Positions 26,601-34,959 of a stretch of DNA of 64,000 nt are shown piece after piece (the stretch's first letter is position 1; each line of letters starts with the position of its first letter). Source of the stretch: Natrinema marinum (lineage in GTDB: Archaea; Halobacteriota; Halobacteria; Halobacteriales; Natrialbaceae); contig NZ_CP100763.1 of assembly GCF_024296685.1 (NCBI RefSeq), forward strand, positions 1 to 64,000. Reading direction: 5' to 3'. The notes beneath the pieces were generated by a model. That model saw only the letters and a list, made by a program, of their open reading frames with translations, searched no databases and had not been told where the DNA came from. The position numbers and the translations under genes were made by a program.

Positions 26601-26816
26601 CTGGGCTCGAATCGCTTCGCAGAGTTCGATCGGCTCGGCGTCGGCCGCCTTCGCGACCACGACGCAGTCGGCACTCGAAAGGCTCTCGAGGCAGTCGTCG
26701 GCCGTCTCGACGGCGTCGGCAGCCACGCCGCGCTCCGCGAGGGCGCGTTCGATCGCGTCGGCCACGTCCGGATCGACGGTGACGACGCAGGCCTTCGTTC
26801 CAGTGTTCGAGCCCAT
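23646..26816 (-). CDS. Multi-sensor histidine kinase with pseudo-receiver
   Basis: Large cytoplasmic kinase of 1056 residues. Order: receiver-like domain (about 10-115), PAS, GAF, PAS, GAF, PAS, then HisKA (LRHDLRNGMNIID, phospho-His) and HATPase (N box LENAVEHN, G1 DDGPGMP, G2 GLGLWLV). The receiver-like domain reads VVVAKAADAEP where the phosphoacceptor Asp should be and YVPRS where Lys should be, so it is unlikely to be phosphorylated. No transmembrane helix is seen, so it senses internal or diffusible cues. ATG at 26816 was chosen over the TTG at 26840. No response regulator is adjacent. Confidence 0.92.
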   Translation of the reverse strand: MGSNTGTKACVVTVDPDVADAIERALAERGVAADAVETADDCLESLSSADCVVVAKAADAEPIELCEAIRAQRAELPIVVYPDDGSEALAGAVVAAGADGYVPRSAGTETLAARTDELLEETKDRRQTGRAGTGDGTAVSADRVETLVERSPIPIVEWTPRYEIRNWNPAATELFGYTAEEAVGESAVELVIPECDHETDRARRETFREDALDGDPFCRLERNVCKDGKIVSCEWAYTPLVDDAGDVSSVLSFAQDVTDERERANALEALYETVNELLRAESADEIADIVMTATEDVIDRSLGAIRFYDEETERLELVGVTPTLDEHTDDISLVGPNDAVLWDAYTNEEPTVVENVSTGRIPYDIRTEVGTAILQPLGEHGMLTVASPGAETLDDVEATLIHVLATTAEAALDRAARERELERTKTVVETVGDCVYQLDCEGRFVTVNDTMMGETGYDRADLLGEHVSTILTDESVERGNRHIRALVADDERHVVTFEITLVSPNGEQTPLEVNMALLRSDGEIEGTVGIARDISDRKRMERKLVDRKAKIEALHSVASRLEDCESRAEIYDLTVEAAEDVLNFDVCCVDRADGDALVREAVSSSLESDLAERRAIDDGIAGKTYRTQRPCRIDDIAADDDTEPKIDDIESVLSVPIGDRGVFQAVSTASDAFTPADEELAELLLSHVADALDRLAFEDRLRSERDRFAALFENVPDAVVSARHCDGEPIVEAVNPAFERVFGYEEAELVGEPLDDDLVPANAREEAAALNRQSERGETVEAEVTRRTADGMREFMMRIVPMESDGSSNHTFGLYTDITTQKRRRKRLEILNRVLRHDLRNGMNIIDGCAEMLADAVDDADSEYVETIKERTSELIGLAGKTRAVERVLDRDEVAAGPIDLTTTIEEAIDRLERDHDAEISSSLPDRRFARADEYLETAVFQILENAVEHNDRARPTVDVTLRDCPDDEMLRLTVADDGPGMPEEERELLEGDREITQLRHASGLGLWLVNWVVTQAGGRLSFADNEPRGTVVTLEVPRVDAESTRSVSDGTAAGD

Positions 26817-26945
26817 CCCCTGTATTCCACTCGTTGCCAAGGAACGCGGTCATCATTACTGTTCGACTCGACTCACGAACTGAGTTGCGACGGCTGAAAG
26901 ACGGGAACGCAGCGGTACAGGACGGATATCTCTCGAAAACGGACG

Positions 26946-27626
26946 TTATGCGGTCTGGAATCCCTCGAGGATCCCCTGGCCGTCGGTCGGGCCGATATCG
27001 GGCAGCGTCGCGCGCTCGGGGTGGGGCATCAACACCGCGACGGTCTCGTGCTCGCCGAGAACGCCCGCGACGTTGTGTTTCGAGCCGTTCGGGTTCACCT
27101 CGGGACCGATCTCGCCGTTCTCGTCACAGTACCGGAAGAGGACCCGTCCCTCGTCCTCGAGTTCGGCGAGCCGATCGTCGTCGATCTCGTAGCGCCCTTC
27201 GCCGTGAGCGATGGGGACCTCGATGACCTCGCCTTCCTCGTAGGCGGCGGTCCAGGGCGTGTCCGCCCGCTCGACGCGAAGGTAGACGTGTTCACATTGG
27301 AAGCGGGCGCTCTCGTTTGTCGTGAACGCGCCCTCGGTGAGCCCGGACTCGCAGCCGACCTGCGCGCCGTTGCAGACGCCGAGCACGGGGACGCCGTCGG
27401 CCGCAGCCTCGCGAATGTCGTTCATGATCGGCGAGCGGGCCGCCATCGCACCCGCGCGGAGGTAGTCGCCGTAGGAGAACCCGCCCGGCAGGACGACGCC
27501 GGTCGTGTCCGCGGGGAGGCCGTCCTCGTGCCAGACGATCTCGGCGTCGATCTCGAGGTGTTCGAGCGCGCGTTCGGCGTCGCGGTCGCAGTTCGAGCCG
27601 CCGAACCTGATGATCGAGACGGTCAT
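26946..27626 (-). CDS. purQ: PurQ, glutaminase subunit of FGAM synthase
   Basis: Class I glutamine amidotransferase that supplies ammonia to PurL for phosphoribosylformylglycinamidine synthesis in purine biosynthesis. The 226 residues show the nucleophile Cys in VLGVCNGAQVG and the His/Glu pair in MPHPERA. Its ATG directly follows the stop codon of purS on the minus strand, forming a purS-purQ unit; the large subunit PurL is not in the window. Confidence 0.95.
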   Translation of the reverse strand: MTVSIIRFGGSNCDRDAERALEHLEIDAEIVWHEDGLPADTTGVVLPGGFSYGDYLRAGAMAARSPIMNDIREAAADGVPVLGVCNGAQVGCESGLTEGAFTTNESARFQCEHVYLRVERADTPWTAAYEEGEVIEVPIAHGEGRYEIDDDRLAELEDEGRVLFRYCDENGEIGPEVNPNGSKHNVAGVLGEHETVAVLMPHPERATLPDIGPTDGQGILEGFQTA

Positions 27627-27878
27627 CTACCGGTCGTCGACCTCCACGTCGTAGTCGTGGATGGTCGGATTCGCCAGCAGCCGTTCGGCCATCTCGCCCG
27701 CGCGTTCGCGAGCGTCGTCCGCGGAGTCGGCCTCGAGGTCGATCTCGAAGCGGTCGGCCGAACGCAGGTCTTCGAGTTCGAAGCCCAGTCGCTCGAGGGC
27801 CCCCTTCGTGGTCTCGGCCTCGGGATCGAGCACGCCGCGTTTGAGTCGAACCGTCACCGTCGCGGTGTAGGCGGTCAT
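27627..27878 (-). CDS. purS: PurS subunit of FGAM synthase
   Basis: PurS (83 residues) is the small bridge subunit that brings PurQ and PurL together for ammonia channelling. The sequence MTAYTATVTVRLKRGVLDPE, then GALERLGF, then RAGEMAERLLANP is the usual PurS pattern. The ATG at 27878 gives this N-terminus; the frame is open to 27947. It is directly followed by purQ with no spacer. Confidence 0.94.
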   Translation of the reverse strand: MTAYTATVTVRLKRGVLDPEAETTKGALERLGFELEDLRSADRFEIDLEADSADDARERAGEMAERLLANPTIHDYDVEVDDR

Positions 27879-28016
27879 TATCTGATACCCCGCAACCGTG
27901 CTCAAAAACGCTTTCGTCTTGACTCCGCAATACACGTTCGTGGACATCGAATCGATCCGCGACGGCGAGTGCCGTCCGAACCGGGACGCCGGCAGTCGCC
28001 TTGCGGTCCACGGCCG

Positions 28017-28334
28017 CTACGCGGCCCGCGCGACGACGATATCCCCCGTCGCGTGAACGGTGATCGTGTAGGCGTCCAACTGGAACGTTACTTGCCCCGT
28101 GTTCCGGCTCCCGGTGGTGCCCGTCGGTTCGAACAGTGTCTCGAGGCTCTCGGGGTCGATCCGGTCGTAGATGCGCTCGACGTCCGTCGGATCGGTCTCC
28201 GAGAGATCCGCGACCGTCGAGACGATGGTCGACGTCAGCGAGTCGTTTCCGTTCCAGTCGTGCGAGACGAACGCCGTCATCCGTTCGCGATCGATCCGTG
28301 ATCGGCCGTGGTCGTGTGGTGTTGCTGTCATCAT
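28017..28334 (-). CDS. HalOD1 output-domain protein
   Basis: Stand-alone HalOD1 domain of 105 residues, a haloarchaeal output module often joined to receivers. The core SLTSTIVSTVADLSETDPTD, then LYDRIDPESLETLF-like text (IYDRIDPESLETLF), then VTFQLDAYTITVHATGDIVV is typical. It starts with two adjacent Met codons; I use the first. Stand-alone copies are abundant in haloarchaea and are thought to take part in signalling, but their target is not known. The gene is followed by the purS-purQ pair on the same strand with 138 bases between. Confidence 0.85.
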   Translation of the reverse strand: MMTATPHDHGRSRIDRERMTAFVSHDWNGNDSLTSTIVSTVADLSETDPTDVERIYDRIDPESLETLFEPTGTTGSRNTGQVTFQLDAYTITVHATGDIVVARAA

Positions 28335-28673
28335 ATTCACCCGTCGGCGACTGTCACTGTGCGTGACTAAACCGTCGTTCCACAGTTGAGAGCATAAAAC
28401 CCTGTCAGACAAATTACCTGTGTTTGTACGACAAAAGAAAGTAATTCACGAGACGGGCGGCAGGTCCGCTCGAGCGTCCGTCATACGTCCGACGGGCGAC
28501 GAGTGGGGTCTCTTGGTCAGACGGAGTAGACTTATCTGATGAGTTTGACGAACTCAGTGAGGATTGGTCGAGTAGGTGTTGACGAGCTCGGCGAGGGTTT
28601 GTCAAGTAGGTGTAGTTGATTTAACCTTAACAATCCAATAGATATTCATACACTCGTGTATTAGTGCAACAAA
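28335..28673. other. Intergenic region leading into an AT-rich island
   Basis: Base composition falls sharply across this stretch. It holds a 34-bp tandem repeat at 28545-28612, a palindrome ATACACTCGTGTAT (28648-28661) with 6-base arms, and AT-rich DNA just before the gene at 28674. A short Ser-rich minus-strand frame (28414-28605) is not convincing as a gene. Confidence 0.6.
28545..28612 (+). repeat. Imperfect 34-bp tandem repeat, two copies
   Basis: Copies at 28545-28578 and 28579-28612 match at 28 of 34 positions. Both begin TTGACGA and end AGTAGGTG. They lie at the edge of the AT-rich island, upstream of the foreign-looking membrane gene, and could be remnants of an integrated element or a protein-binding array. 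Confidence 0.75.
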
Positions 28674-29048
28674 ATGGCTGCTCAAGCAGGATCTCGATGG
28701 TGGTACTTTATAGCCGGGGTGATTGTACTTCCAATCATATGGTTTGTGTTGTTCTTCATTGTCCTCTCCATTTTATTCACGGGTGTTGGTGTAATTAGTG
28801 CCGAGTTTATTTCCATATTATATAATGCACTAGCCTTGATTGGCGTCATTCTATTTTTGCTAGTGCTTATTTTTCCCATTGCTATCTACCAAGACCAGAA
28901 ACACATTCAAAAAGGAGGTTCCACTTGGAAATCTAATACAATCTTGTATATACTAGGTGGGATTTTTGGTATTGGGGTCCCATTATTACAACAGTTCATT
29001 GCAATTATGTATTTATATAAAAGAAATGAATGTGGTGTGCCCTTGTGA
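28674..29048 (+). CDS. AT-rich four-helix membrane protein of foreign origin
   Basis: Protein of 124 residues with about four hydrophobic helices and a Lys-containing loop ([17 protein letters not shown]). It is far richer in Ile, Phe and Lys, and its codons far richer in A and T, than any neighbour, so recent transfer from a low-GC source, virus or plasmid is likely. Its stop lies where the TnpB remnant begins. I do not recognise the family. An upstream AT-rich tract and palindrome may hold its promoter. Confidence 0.7.
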   Translation: MAAQAGSRWWYFIAGVIVLPIIWFVLFFIVLSILFTGVGVISAEFISILYNALALIGVILFLLVLIFPIAIYQDQKHIQKGGSTWKSNTILYILGGIFGIGVPLLQQFIAIMYLYKRNECGVPL

Positions 29049-29335
<287 letters not shown>

Positions 29336-29469
29336 AACCGGTCGTCTGTTGCGCCGAGAAAACGACGCGGGTCGTTCTCAGCGACCTCCACGGAAAGCAG
29401 GACTTTTAGCCGCGCGCGAACTGAGTCCGTCGTGATGGAACGAACTTCGCTCGAGCGGAGGTGGCAGCG

Positions 29470-30420
29470 GTGACGACCGACGTAACGGAGATCACGGTGA
29501 TCGGAGACGACGACACCGGGCTGATCGCGCGGGTGACGAGCCTCCTGTTCGAGCGCGGGATCAACATCGAGGATCTCGATCAGGCGGTCCGCGACGGCGT
29601 CTTCCGGATGTATCTCGCCGTCGATACCTCGGAGATGGTCTGTACCGAGGCCAAACTCCGCGAAGACCTCCACGACCTCGGGGACGACCTCGGCCTCGAC
29701 GTGCAGGTCCGCTTCCCCACGGACCGCGAGAACCAGCAGATCGCCGTCCTCGTCACCAAGGAGAGCCACTGCCTCGAGGCCCTGTTCGAGGCCTGGGCCA
29801 ACGACGAACTCGGCGCCGACATCGGCGTCGTCATCGGCAACCACGACGACCTCCAGCCGCTTGCCGAACACTACGACGTGCCCTTCCACGACATCGGTGA
29901 CGAGGGCGGCCAGCAAAACGAGGACCGACTGCTCGACCTGCTGGCCGAGTACGACGCGGACCTGATCGTCCTCGCGCGGTACATGCGTATCCTCAGCCCG
30001 AACGTCGTCTTCCGCTACGAGGACCGCATCATCAACGTCCACCCCTCCCTGTTGCCGGCGTTCCCCGGCGCGGAGGCCTACCGACAGGCCGTCGAGGAGG
30101 GCGTCCGCGTCGCTGGCGTCACCGCCCACTACGTGACGACCGACCTCGATCAGGGGCCGATCATCACTCAGCGCGCGTTCGACGTCCCCGACGACGCCGA
30201 CCTCGAGGTGTTAAAGCGCCGCGGCCAGCCCCTTGAGGCCGACGCCCTGCTCGAGGCCGTCAAACTCCACCTGAACGGGGACGTGTCGGTCCATCGGGGC
30301 CGAACGTCGGTCCGGGAGAACGGCAGCGAGTACCAGCTCGGCCTCCCCGACGAGATCGATGAGTTCACGCCGGACCGGCCGGTCGACGGGATCGGCAGCG
30401 CGGTCGCCGAAGACCAGTAG
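29470..30420 (+). CDS. purU: Formyltetrahydrofolate deformylase PurU
   Basis: PurU hydrolyses 10-formyl-tetrahydrofolate to formate and tetrahydrofolate, supplying formate for purine synthesis. The 316 residues have an N-terminal ACT domain (EITVIGDDDTGLIARVTSLL, about 8-85) and a formyltransferase-fold domain with VIGNHDDL, the signature NVHPSLLPAFPG and GVTAHYVTTDLDQGP. The catalytic Asn-His-Asp set is present. GTG at 29470 follows a GGAGGTG Shine-Dalgarno (29457-29463) at proper spacing and gives the usual N-terminus; GTG at 29461 would lie in that site. The C-terminal extension after about 285 is longer than in bacterial PurU. Confidence 0.92.
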   Translation: MTTDVTEITVIGDDDTGLIARVTSLLFERGINIEDLDQAVRDGVFRMYLAVDTSEMVCTEAKLREDLHDLGDDLGLDVQVRFPTDRENQQIAVLVTKESHCLEALFEAWANDELGADIGVVIGNHDDLQPLAEHYDVPFHDIGDEGGQQNEDRLLDLLAEYDADLIVLARYMRILSPNVVFRYEDRIINVHPSLLPAFPGAEAYRQAVEEGVRVAGVTAHYVTTDLDQGPIITQRAFDVPDDADLEVLKRRGQPLEADALLEAVKLHLNGDVSVHRGRTSVRENGSEYQLGLPDEIDEFTPDRPVDGIGSAVAEDQ

Positions 30421-30585
30421 CAGCGTCCGTTCGCTCGGTTGCTTTTGGTGCCAGACGACCAGCGACCAGCGCCGTCGACGGGAATATCGGCGATAGCGTC
30501 GCGTTCATCGGACGCCATCGCCGAGGTCCATCCGGTAAGAGAGTGGCTGGCGGGGTCGCCAGCGTCGGTGGCCGGCCGCTGCCGG

Positions 30586-30750
30586 TTACGCCGACGCTTC
30601 CCAGAGTTCGAGACAGTCGTCGCTGCAGAAGTGCTTGTAGACGGTCGCTCCGTCCTCGACCGTCGTGATCACACGCTGTTCGGGCGACGATCCGACGGGA
30701 TCGCCACAGTGTCGACATTCGGGTCCGTCCTCGTCCGTCGAGTCAGTCAT
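30586..30750 (-). CDS. 54-residue zinc-binding protein
   Basis: Small protein with two cysteine pairs: ECRHCGDPVG and HFCSDDCLELWEA. The pattern CxxC...CxxxC followed by LW resembles TRASH-like or FCS-like zinc knuckles that bind metal or nucleic acid. The ATG at 30750 and clean stop support a real gene too small for most callers. It lies downstream of and convergent with purU. The role is unknown; metal sensing is one possibility. Confidence 0.7.
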   Translation of the reverse strand: MTDSTDEDGPECRHCGDPVGSSPEQRVITTVEDGATVYKHFCSDDCLELWEASA

Positions 30751-31100
30751 CGGTTGACAGGTGGGACGAGACCCACTTTAACGAATCCATTTCGGCCGTT
30801 CCGACCACGGACCGGTAAACCGTCCGTCTCAGCCGTCGACGGGCGAAAACAGTCCAATCGTGGTTCGTTTACAGGGCCGTAACACGCTCGAGCGAGTCCC
30901 GGCGACGCGCTCGTGATCGATCGAGGCGCTCACAAGCGGACGAGTCCGAGGGCGTCACCCGAATCGCGACGCCGTTCGTCGCCCGTCGACGGCGGCGTCG
31001 GGTCCATTTTGTTGGAGCGATCGGCCGAGCGGTCCCGTCGAGCTAAAACGCCGGTGACATCTCTGCGCATACTTATCTCTGCTGAATCCGATACTATCTT
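30751..31100. other. Intergenic region before the PAS kinase gene
   Basis: About 350 bases between divergent genes with no convincing reading frame. CTTATC at about 31072-31077 lies some 27 nt before the ATG at 31101 and is the probable TATA box of the kinase gene. No repeat or RNA structure stands out. Confidence 0.55.
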
Positions 31101-32117
31101 ATGACTGAAGACGTACTGCTTCGTCAGTCGGTGAACGTTCTTGACGACGTCTTCTACGTCTACGACGAACGGGGTGAACTCGTGTTCTGGAACGACCGAC
31201 TCGAGGAACTGTTTGATCTGACTGCGGACCAACTCGCGGGGATGACGCCGATGGAGTTCTTTCTCGAGGCGGACCGGCCGGCCGTCGAGCGCGCCGTCGA
31301 GGCCATCTTCGAGACCGGCGAGATCGTCGTCGAAGCCCGGGCGAACACGACTGAAGGAACGATACTGTTCGAACTTAGTGGCCACCGATTGACGGACGAC
31401 GAGGGTTCCATCGTCGGCTTCTGTGGGGTCGGTCGGGACGTGACCGAACGGCGGGAGCAGTCGGTCAAACTCACCGCACAGAACGACCGCCTCTCCGAGT
31501 TCGCGACGATCCTCACGCACGACCTGCGAAACCCGCTCGCCGTCGCGTACGGCGATCTCGAGCAGTATCGATCGGACGGCGACGAGGAGCGACTGGACCT
31601 CCTCGGCGACTCGCTCGACCGGATCGGTCGCATCATCGACGACGTGTTCGTCATCGCGCGCGACGGCCGCAGCGTGACGGACGCGGAGGCAGTCGATCTG
31701 GCGGCCGTCGCACGCGACGCGTGGGACATGGTCGACACCGCCGCCGCGACGCTCGACGCTCGAGCGACGGTCGTCGTGGACGGCGATGCCTCCCGACTCC
31801 AGCGGCTGTTCGAGAATCTGTTTCGGAACTCCGTCGAGCACGCGGGGCCGTCGGTGACGATCACCGTGACGGAGACCGAGACCGGGTTCGCGGTCGAAGA
31901 CGACGGACCGGGAATCGACGCCACCGACCGCGGAGCAATCTTCGATCCCGGTTTCAGCAGTAGCACCGACGGCACCGGCTTCGGACTCTACATCGTCGAA
32001 ACGATCGCGGAGGCCCACGGCTGGTCCGTCGCCATCACCGAGAGCGCGACGGGCGGAGCGCGGTTCGAATTCACCATTCTCCCGGGGGACGACGACCTCG
32101 ACCTCGTTTCGGGGTAA
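31101..32117 (+). CDS. PAS-domain sensor histidine kinase
   Basis: Soluble kinase of 338 residues: PAS domain (about 8-120), then HisKA with phospho-His in ILTHDLRNPLAVA and HATPase with N box LFRNSVEHAG, G1 VEDDGPGID and G2 GTGFGLYIVETIAEAHGW. No transmembrane helix is seen. The PAS domain ends GVGRDVTERRE, as in many haloarchaeal kinases. The start is leaderless, judging from the TATA-like box 27 nt upstream. No response regulator is adjacent, as is usual in this lineage. It is convergent with purC. Confidence 0.92.
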   Translation: MTEDVLLRQSVNVLDDVFYVYDERGELVFWNDRLEELFDLTADQLAGMTPMEFFLEADRPAVERAVEAIFETGEIVVEARANTTEGTILFELSGHRLTDDEGSIVGFCGVGRDVTERREQSVKLTAQNDRLSEFATILTHDLRNPLAVAYGDLEQYRSDGDEERLDLLGDSLDRIGRIIDDVFVIARDGRSVTDAEAVDLAAVARDAWDMVDTAAATLDARATVVVDGDASRLQRLFENLFRNSVEHAGPSVTITVTETETGFAVEDDGPGIDATDRGAIFDPGFSSSTDGTGFGLYIVETIAEAHGWSVAITESATGGARFEFTILPGDDDLDLVSG

Positions 32118-32151
32118 GCCCGGATCGAGCGGTAGAACGCGAACGAGGTTC

Positions 32152-33171
32152 TTACAGCCGCTGGACCGCACCGATCGCGCTCGAGAGCGGCGGTGCGTCG
32201 AAGAATTCTCGCCCGGTGTAGGCGTTGGCCCCGGCACAGTACATATCGCGGGCGGTCTCGAGGACGCTCTCTGCGAGCGGCTCGGGATCGGCGTCGCACA
32301 GCGACTTCCAGTCGGCGACGTCCTCACGTTTGGCCTCGGCTTTGGCGGCGTCGACGGCCTGAACCCACTCGGGCTGGGTGCGCTTGTGGTACTGCCGGAG
32401 CACTTCCTTCGAGAGCTGACTGCCCTCGTAGCTGAAACGATTCTCGTCGAAGGTGCCGACGACGTCCGCGACGCGGATTTCTCCCTGATAATACAGGCAC
32501 TCGATCTTGCCGTCTTCGTGGACCAGGCCGGCGGAATCGGCCTGTTCGGTGACGATCCGGTTGACCTCGCGGGCGACAGACTCGAGATCCGCGATCGACG
32601 CCTTCCCCGCGATCTCGTCGGCCTCGTCGGGCCCGAGCTGGCGGTCGCTCTCCTCGTACTTCGTCGTGAACTCCACGATCGGCTCGTCGAGGTCGACGGC
32701 CTCGTCGGGCCACTCGTCGAACGCGAGGCCGTGGTCGGCGGGCTCGGTCCGACTCCGCAGACTCGAGCCAACGGGGACGCGGTTGCGGAAGACGATCTCG
32801 AGGGGAACCAGATAGTTCTCGCCGGCCGCGTCGTGATAGCTGTCGTAGTCGTACTCGCGGCCCTCGTGGGGCAGGTCGGGCACCTGCGTCAGCTCGATAG
32901 CCATCTCCCAGGGCGGGTGGGAGGCGTCCTCGAGGTCGATGACGTCGCCGTTCTCGACGACGCCCCGGTAGTGGGTCGGGACGCCCTCGGCCTCGAGCAG
33001 TTCGAAGTTGAACGCGCCCATCGTACAGAGGGTCGCGCCCTTCTGGGGGATCTGATCGGGCATCTTCCCCCAGTCGAACACCGAGTAGTCGTCGGTGAAG
33101 ACGAACGAGCCCCGGCCGAGGTCGTCGGCGGTCGCTTCCTCCTCGATTCGAAACTCTTTGACACTCGTCAT
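32152..33171 (-). CDS. purC: SAICAR synthetase PurC
   Basis: PurC joins CAIR and aspartate with ATP to form SAICAR in purine synthesis. At 339 residues it is the long archaeal form. Typical parts are the N-terminal [15 protein letters not shown], the [14 protein letters not shown] strand, and [26 protein letters not shown], whose acidic residues bind metal and ATP. ATG at 33171 gives [11 protein letters not shown]; three residues further upstream are also open. Together with purS, purQ and purU it makes four purine genes in this 6-kb stretch, on separate transcripts. Confidence 0.94.
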   Translation of the reverse strand: MTSVKEFRIEEEATADDLGRGSFVFTDDYSVFDWGKMPDQIPQKGATLCTMGAFNFELLEAEGVPTHYRGVVENGDVIDLEDASHPPWEMAIELTQVPDLPHEGREYDYDSYHDAAGENYLVPLEIVFRNRVPVGSSLRSRTEPADHGLAFDEWPDEAVDLDEPIVEFTTKYEESDRQLGPDEADEIAGKASIADLESVAREVNRIVTEQADSAGLVHEDGKIECLYYQGEIRVADVVGTFDENRFSYEGSQLSKEVLRQYHKRTQPEWVQAVDAAKAEAKREDVADWKSLCDADPEPLAESVLETARDMYCAGANAYTGREFFDAPPLSSAIGAVQRL

Positions 33172-33310
33172 ACGGGACACCCCGGAACGCGTCCGCCGCC
33201 GCGGTTCATACTCCAGTTGCTGTGGCCGGACGGTAAGAAGGTTTCAATATCCGACCGGCGGCCACAGCGCGGTCGGTCCGCCCGGTGGCACGGACGGTGA
33301 TCGAGCGCGC

Positions 33311-33604
33311 TCACCTATCGTCCTCGACGGTCGCGAGCAGCTCCTCGGCGTCTTCCCGCAGCGATCCGCCCACCGGCTCCTCCTCGACGAGTTCGCGAAG
33401 CGTCGAGTCGCACTGCGGCGTCGCGAGCGCCTCGAGCGCCTGTCGCCGGAACCGCTCGTCGAGATCCTCCCGACGAACGAGCGCCTCGAGCTCGTCGCAC
33501 TCGTTGGCCGTCCGCAGTTCGCGGATCGCGTCCGCTCGCGCCTTCGCGTCGGCGTCCTCGGCGAGCGCGAGGTCGATACACTCCTCGGGCGTTCGTGAAC
33601 TCAT
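33311..33604 (-). CDS. Small HEAT-like helical protein
   Basis: Acidic protein of 97 residues made of helical hairpins with repeat-like text: ARADAIRELRTANECDELEALVRRED and RRQALEALATPQCDSTLRELVEEE. This resembles two HEAT or armadillo-type repeats. The frame and start MSSRTPEECIDLALAED look ordinary for haloarchaea. No catalytic motif is visible; such proteins usually mediate protein contact. It lies upstream of purC on the same strand with a 139-base gap, so it may share no transcript. Confidence 0.75.
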   Translation of the reverse strand: MSSRTPEECIDLALAEDADAKARADAIRELRTANECDELEALVRREDLDERFRRQALEALATPQCDSTLRELVEEEPVGGSLREDAEELLATVEDDR

Positions 33605-33838
33605 ACGCGGAGGTTCGCGGGCCTCGCGGATAGTTCCGGGACCTGCGTTCGACGAGCCGTCGACCGCGCGACGGCCGGTCCGCGAACATTCCGGCTTGAG
33701 CGTTTTCCGGCTCGAGCGCGAACGGGCGAGCGTGATCGCAGCGCTGTCGGATCAGCGACGGTTCGTTTCCGGCGCGGAGCGAGGGGCCCCGCGAGCGCCG
33801 CGGATCAGTCCGCCGTCCGGTATCGAGGTGGTGCGGAG

Positions 33839-34867
33839 ATGAACCCGCTCTTCCTCACGTTCGGAGTAGCACTCCTCGGCATCGCCGTGGTGGACCTCCT
33901 CTGGACGACGCTCTGGATCGAAGGCGGCGCTGGGCCGCTCACGTCACGGCTGATGGGGTGGACGTGGGGCGGATTCAAGCGGGTCGCCGATCGGAACTCG
34001 CGGCTGCTCACCCTCTCCGGTCCGGTCGTCCTCGTCGCCGGGCTCGTCGTCTGGATCTGCCTCCTCTGGGCCGGCTGGACGCTCGTCTTCGCGAGCGGTG
34101 CACATCCCTTCGTCGACACGATCGACGAGGGACCGCTCTCCTGGTTCGAACACGTGTATTTCACCGGCTACACGATCTTCACCCTCGGAAACGGCGACTA
34201 CGTCCCTCGAGACGGCGTCTGGCAGCTCGCGACCACGCTCGCGACCGCCAGCGGGATGCTCTTCGTCACCCTGACCGTCACCTACGTCCTCTCCGTCCTC
34301 GACGCCGTCACGCAGAAGCGATCGTTCGCGAGCGGCGTGAGCGGGCTCGGGACGAGCGGCGACGAGATCGTCCGGGCGGGCTGGGACGGCGAGGAGTTTC
34401 GGGGTCTCGACGTCCCGCTGAACGACCTCACCTCGCAGCTAAACGCGCTCACGGAGAACCACAAGGCGTACCCGATCCTCCACTACTTCCACAGCGGCCA
34501 GCGCGACCGAGCGCCGGTGGCGAGCATCGCCGCCCTCGACGACGCGCTCACGCTGTTCCGGTTCGGGATACCCGAAACCGACCGCCCCAGCGACGCCGTC
34601 CTGAAAACCGCGCGAGCGAGCGTCCGCGGCTATCTCGAGACGCTCCACGACGCGTTCGTCGATCCCGCGGACCGCTCGCCGCCCGAACCGACCCTCGAGG
34701 GGCTTCGCGACGCGGGCGTGCCGACCGTCTCCGACGAGGCGTTCGACGACGCCGTCGCGGACCTCGAGGACCGCCGTCGAACGCTGCTCGGGCTGGTCGA
34801 GTCCGACGCCCGGCAGTGGCCGTCGTCGGAGTCGACGTCGACTGCGCGTGTCGCACGGGAGCAGTAG
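33839..34867 (+). CDS. Two-pore-helix-type potassium channel-like protein
   Basis: Membrane protein of 342 residues with an Ion_trans_2-type pore. There are about four hydrophobic segments in the first 155 residues, with a pore loop YTIFTLGNGDYVP (Thr115 to Asp120) between two of them. The selectivity filter is TLGNGD rather than TVGYGD, so Asn replaces the Tyr/Phe. A long soluble acidic C-terminal region of about 190 residues follows, without an RCK/TrkA fold that I can see. It may be a cation channel with altered selectivity. The ATG at 33839 follows a GAG-type ribosome site. Confidence 0.85.
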   Translation: MNPLFLTFGVALLGIAVVDLLWTTLWIEGGAGPLTSRLMGWTWGGFKRVADRNSRLLTLSGPVVLVAGLVVWICLLWAGWTLVFASGAHPFVDTIDEGPLSWFEHVYFTGYTIFTLGNGDYVPRDGVWQLATTLATASGMLFVTLTVTYVLSVLDAVTQKRSFASGVSGLGTSGDEIVRAGWDGEEFRGLDVPLNDLTSQLNALTENHKAYPILHYFHSGQRDRAPVASIAALDDALTLFRFGIPETDRPSDAVLKTARASVRGYLETLHDAFVDPADRSPPEPTLEGLRDAGVPTVSDEAFDDAVADLEDRRRTLLGLVESDARQWPSSESTSTARVAREQ

Positions 34868-34959
34868 CGTCCGGCGGCGACGGTCGAAACGACCGAGATG
34901 ACACCGCCGGATCGCCGAATCCACCACGCTTTTCTCGCTGTACCGGAATCGTTTCTCCG

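Noticed and set aside
28414-28605. 63-codon minus-strand frame near the tandem repeats
   Set aside because: Low-complexity Ser/Asp text that arises from the 34-bp repeat; no supporting start signal.
30930-32771. Minus-strand frame of 613 codons across the PAS kinase and part of purC
   Set aside because: It reads antisense through the kinase and in a wrong frame through purC, with Ser/Arg-rich text.
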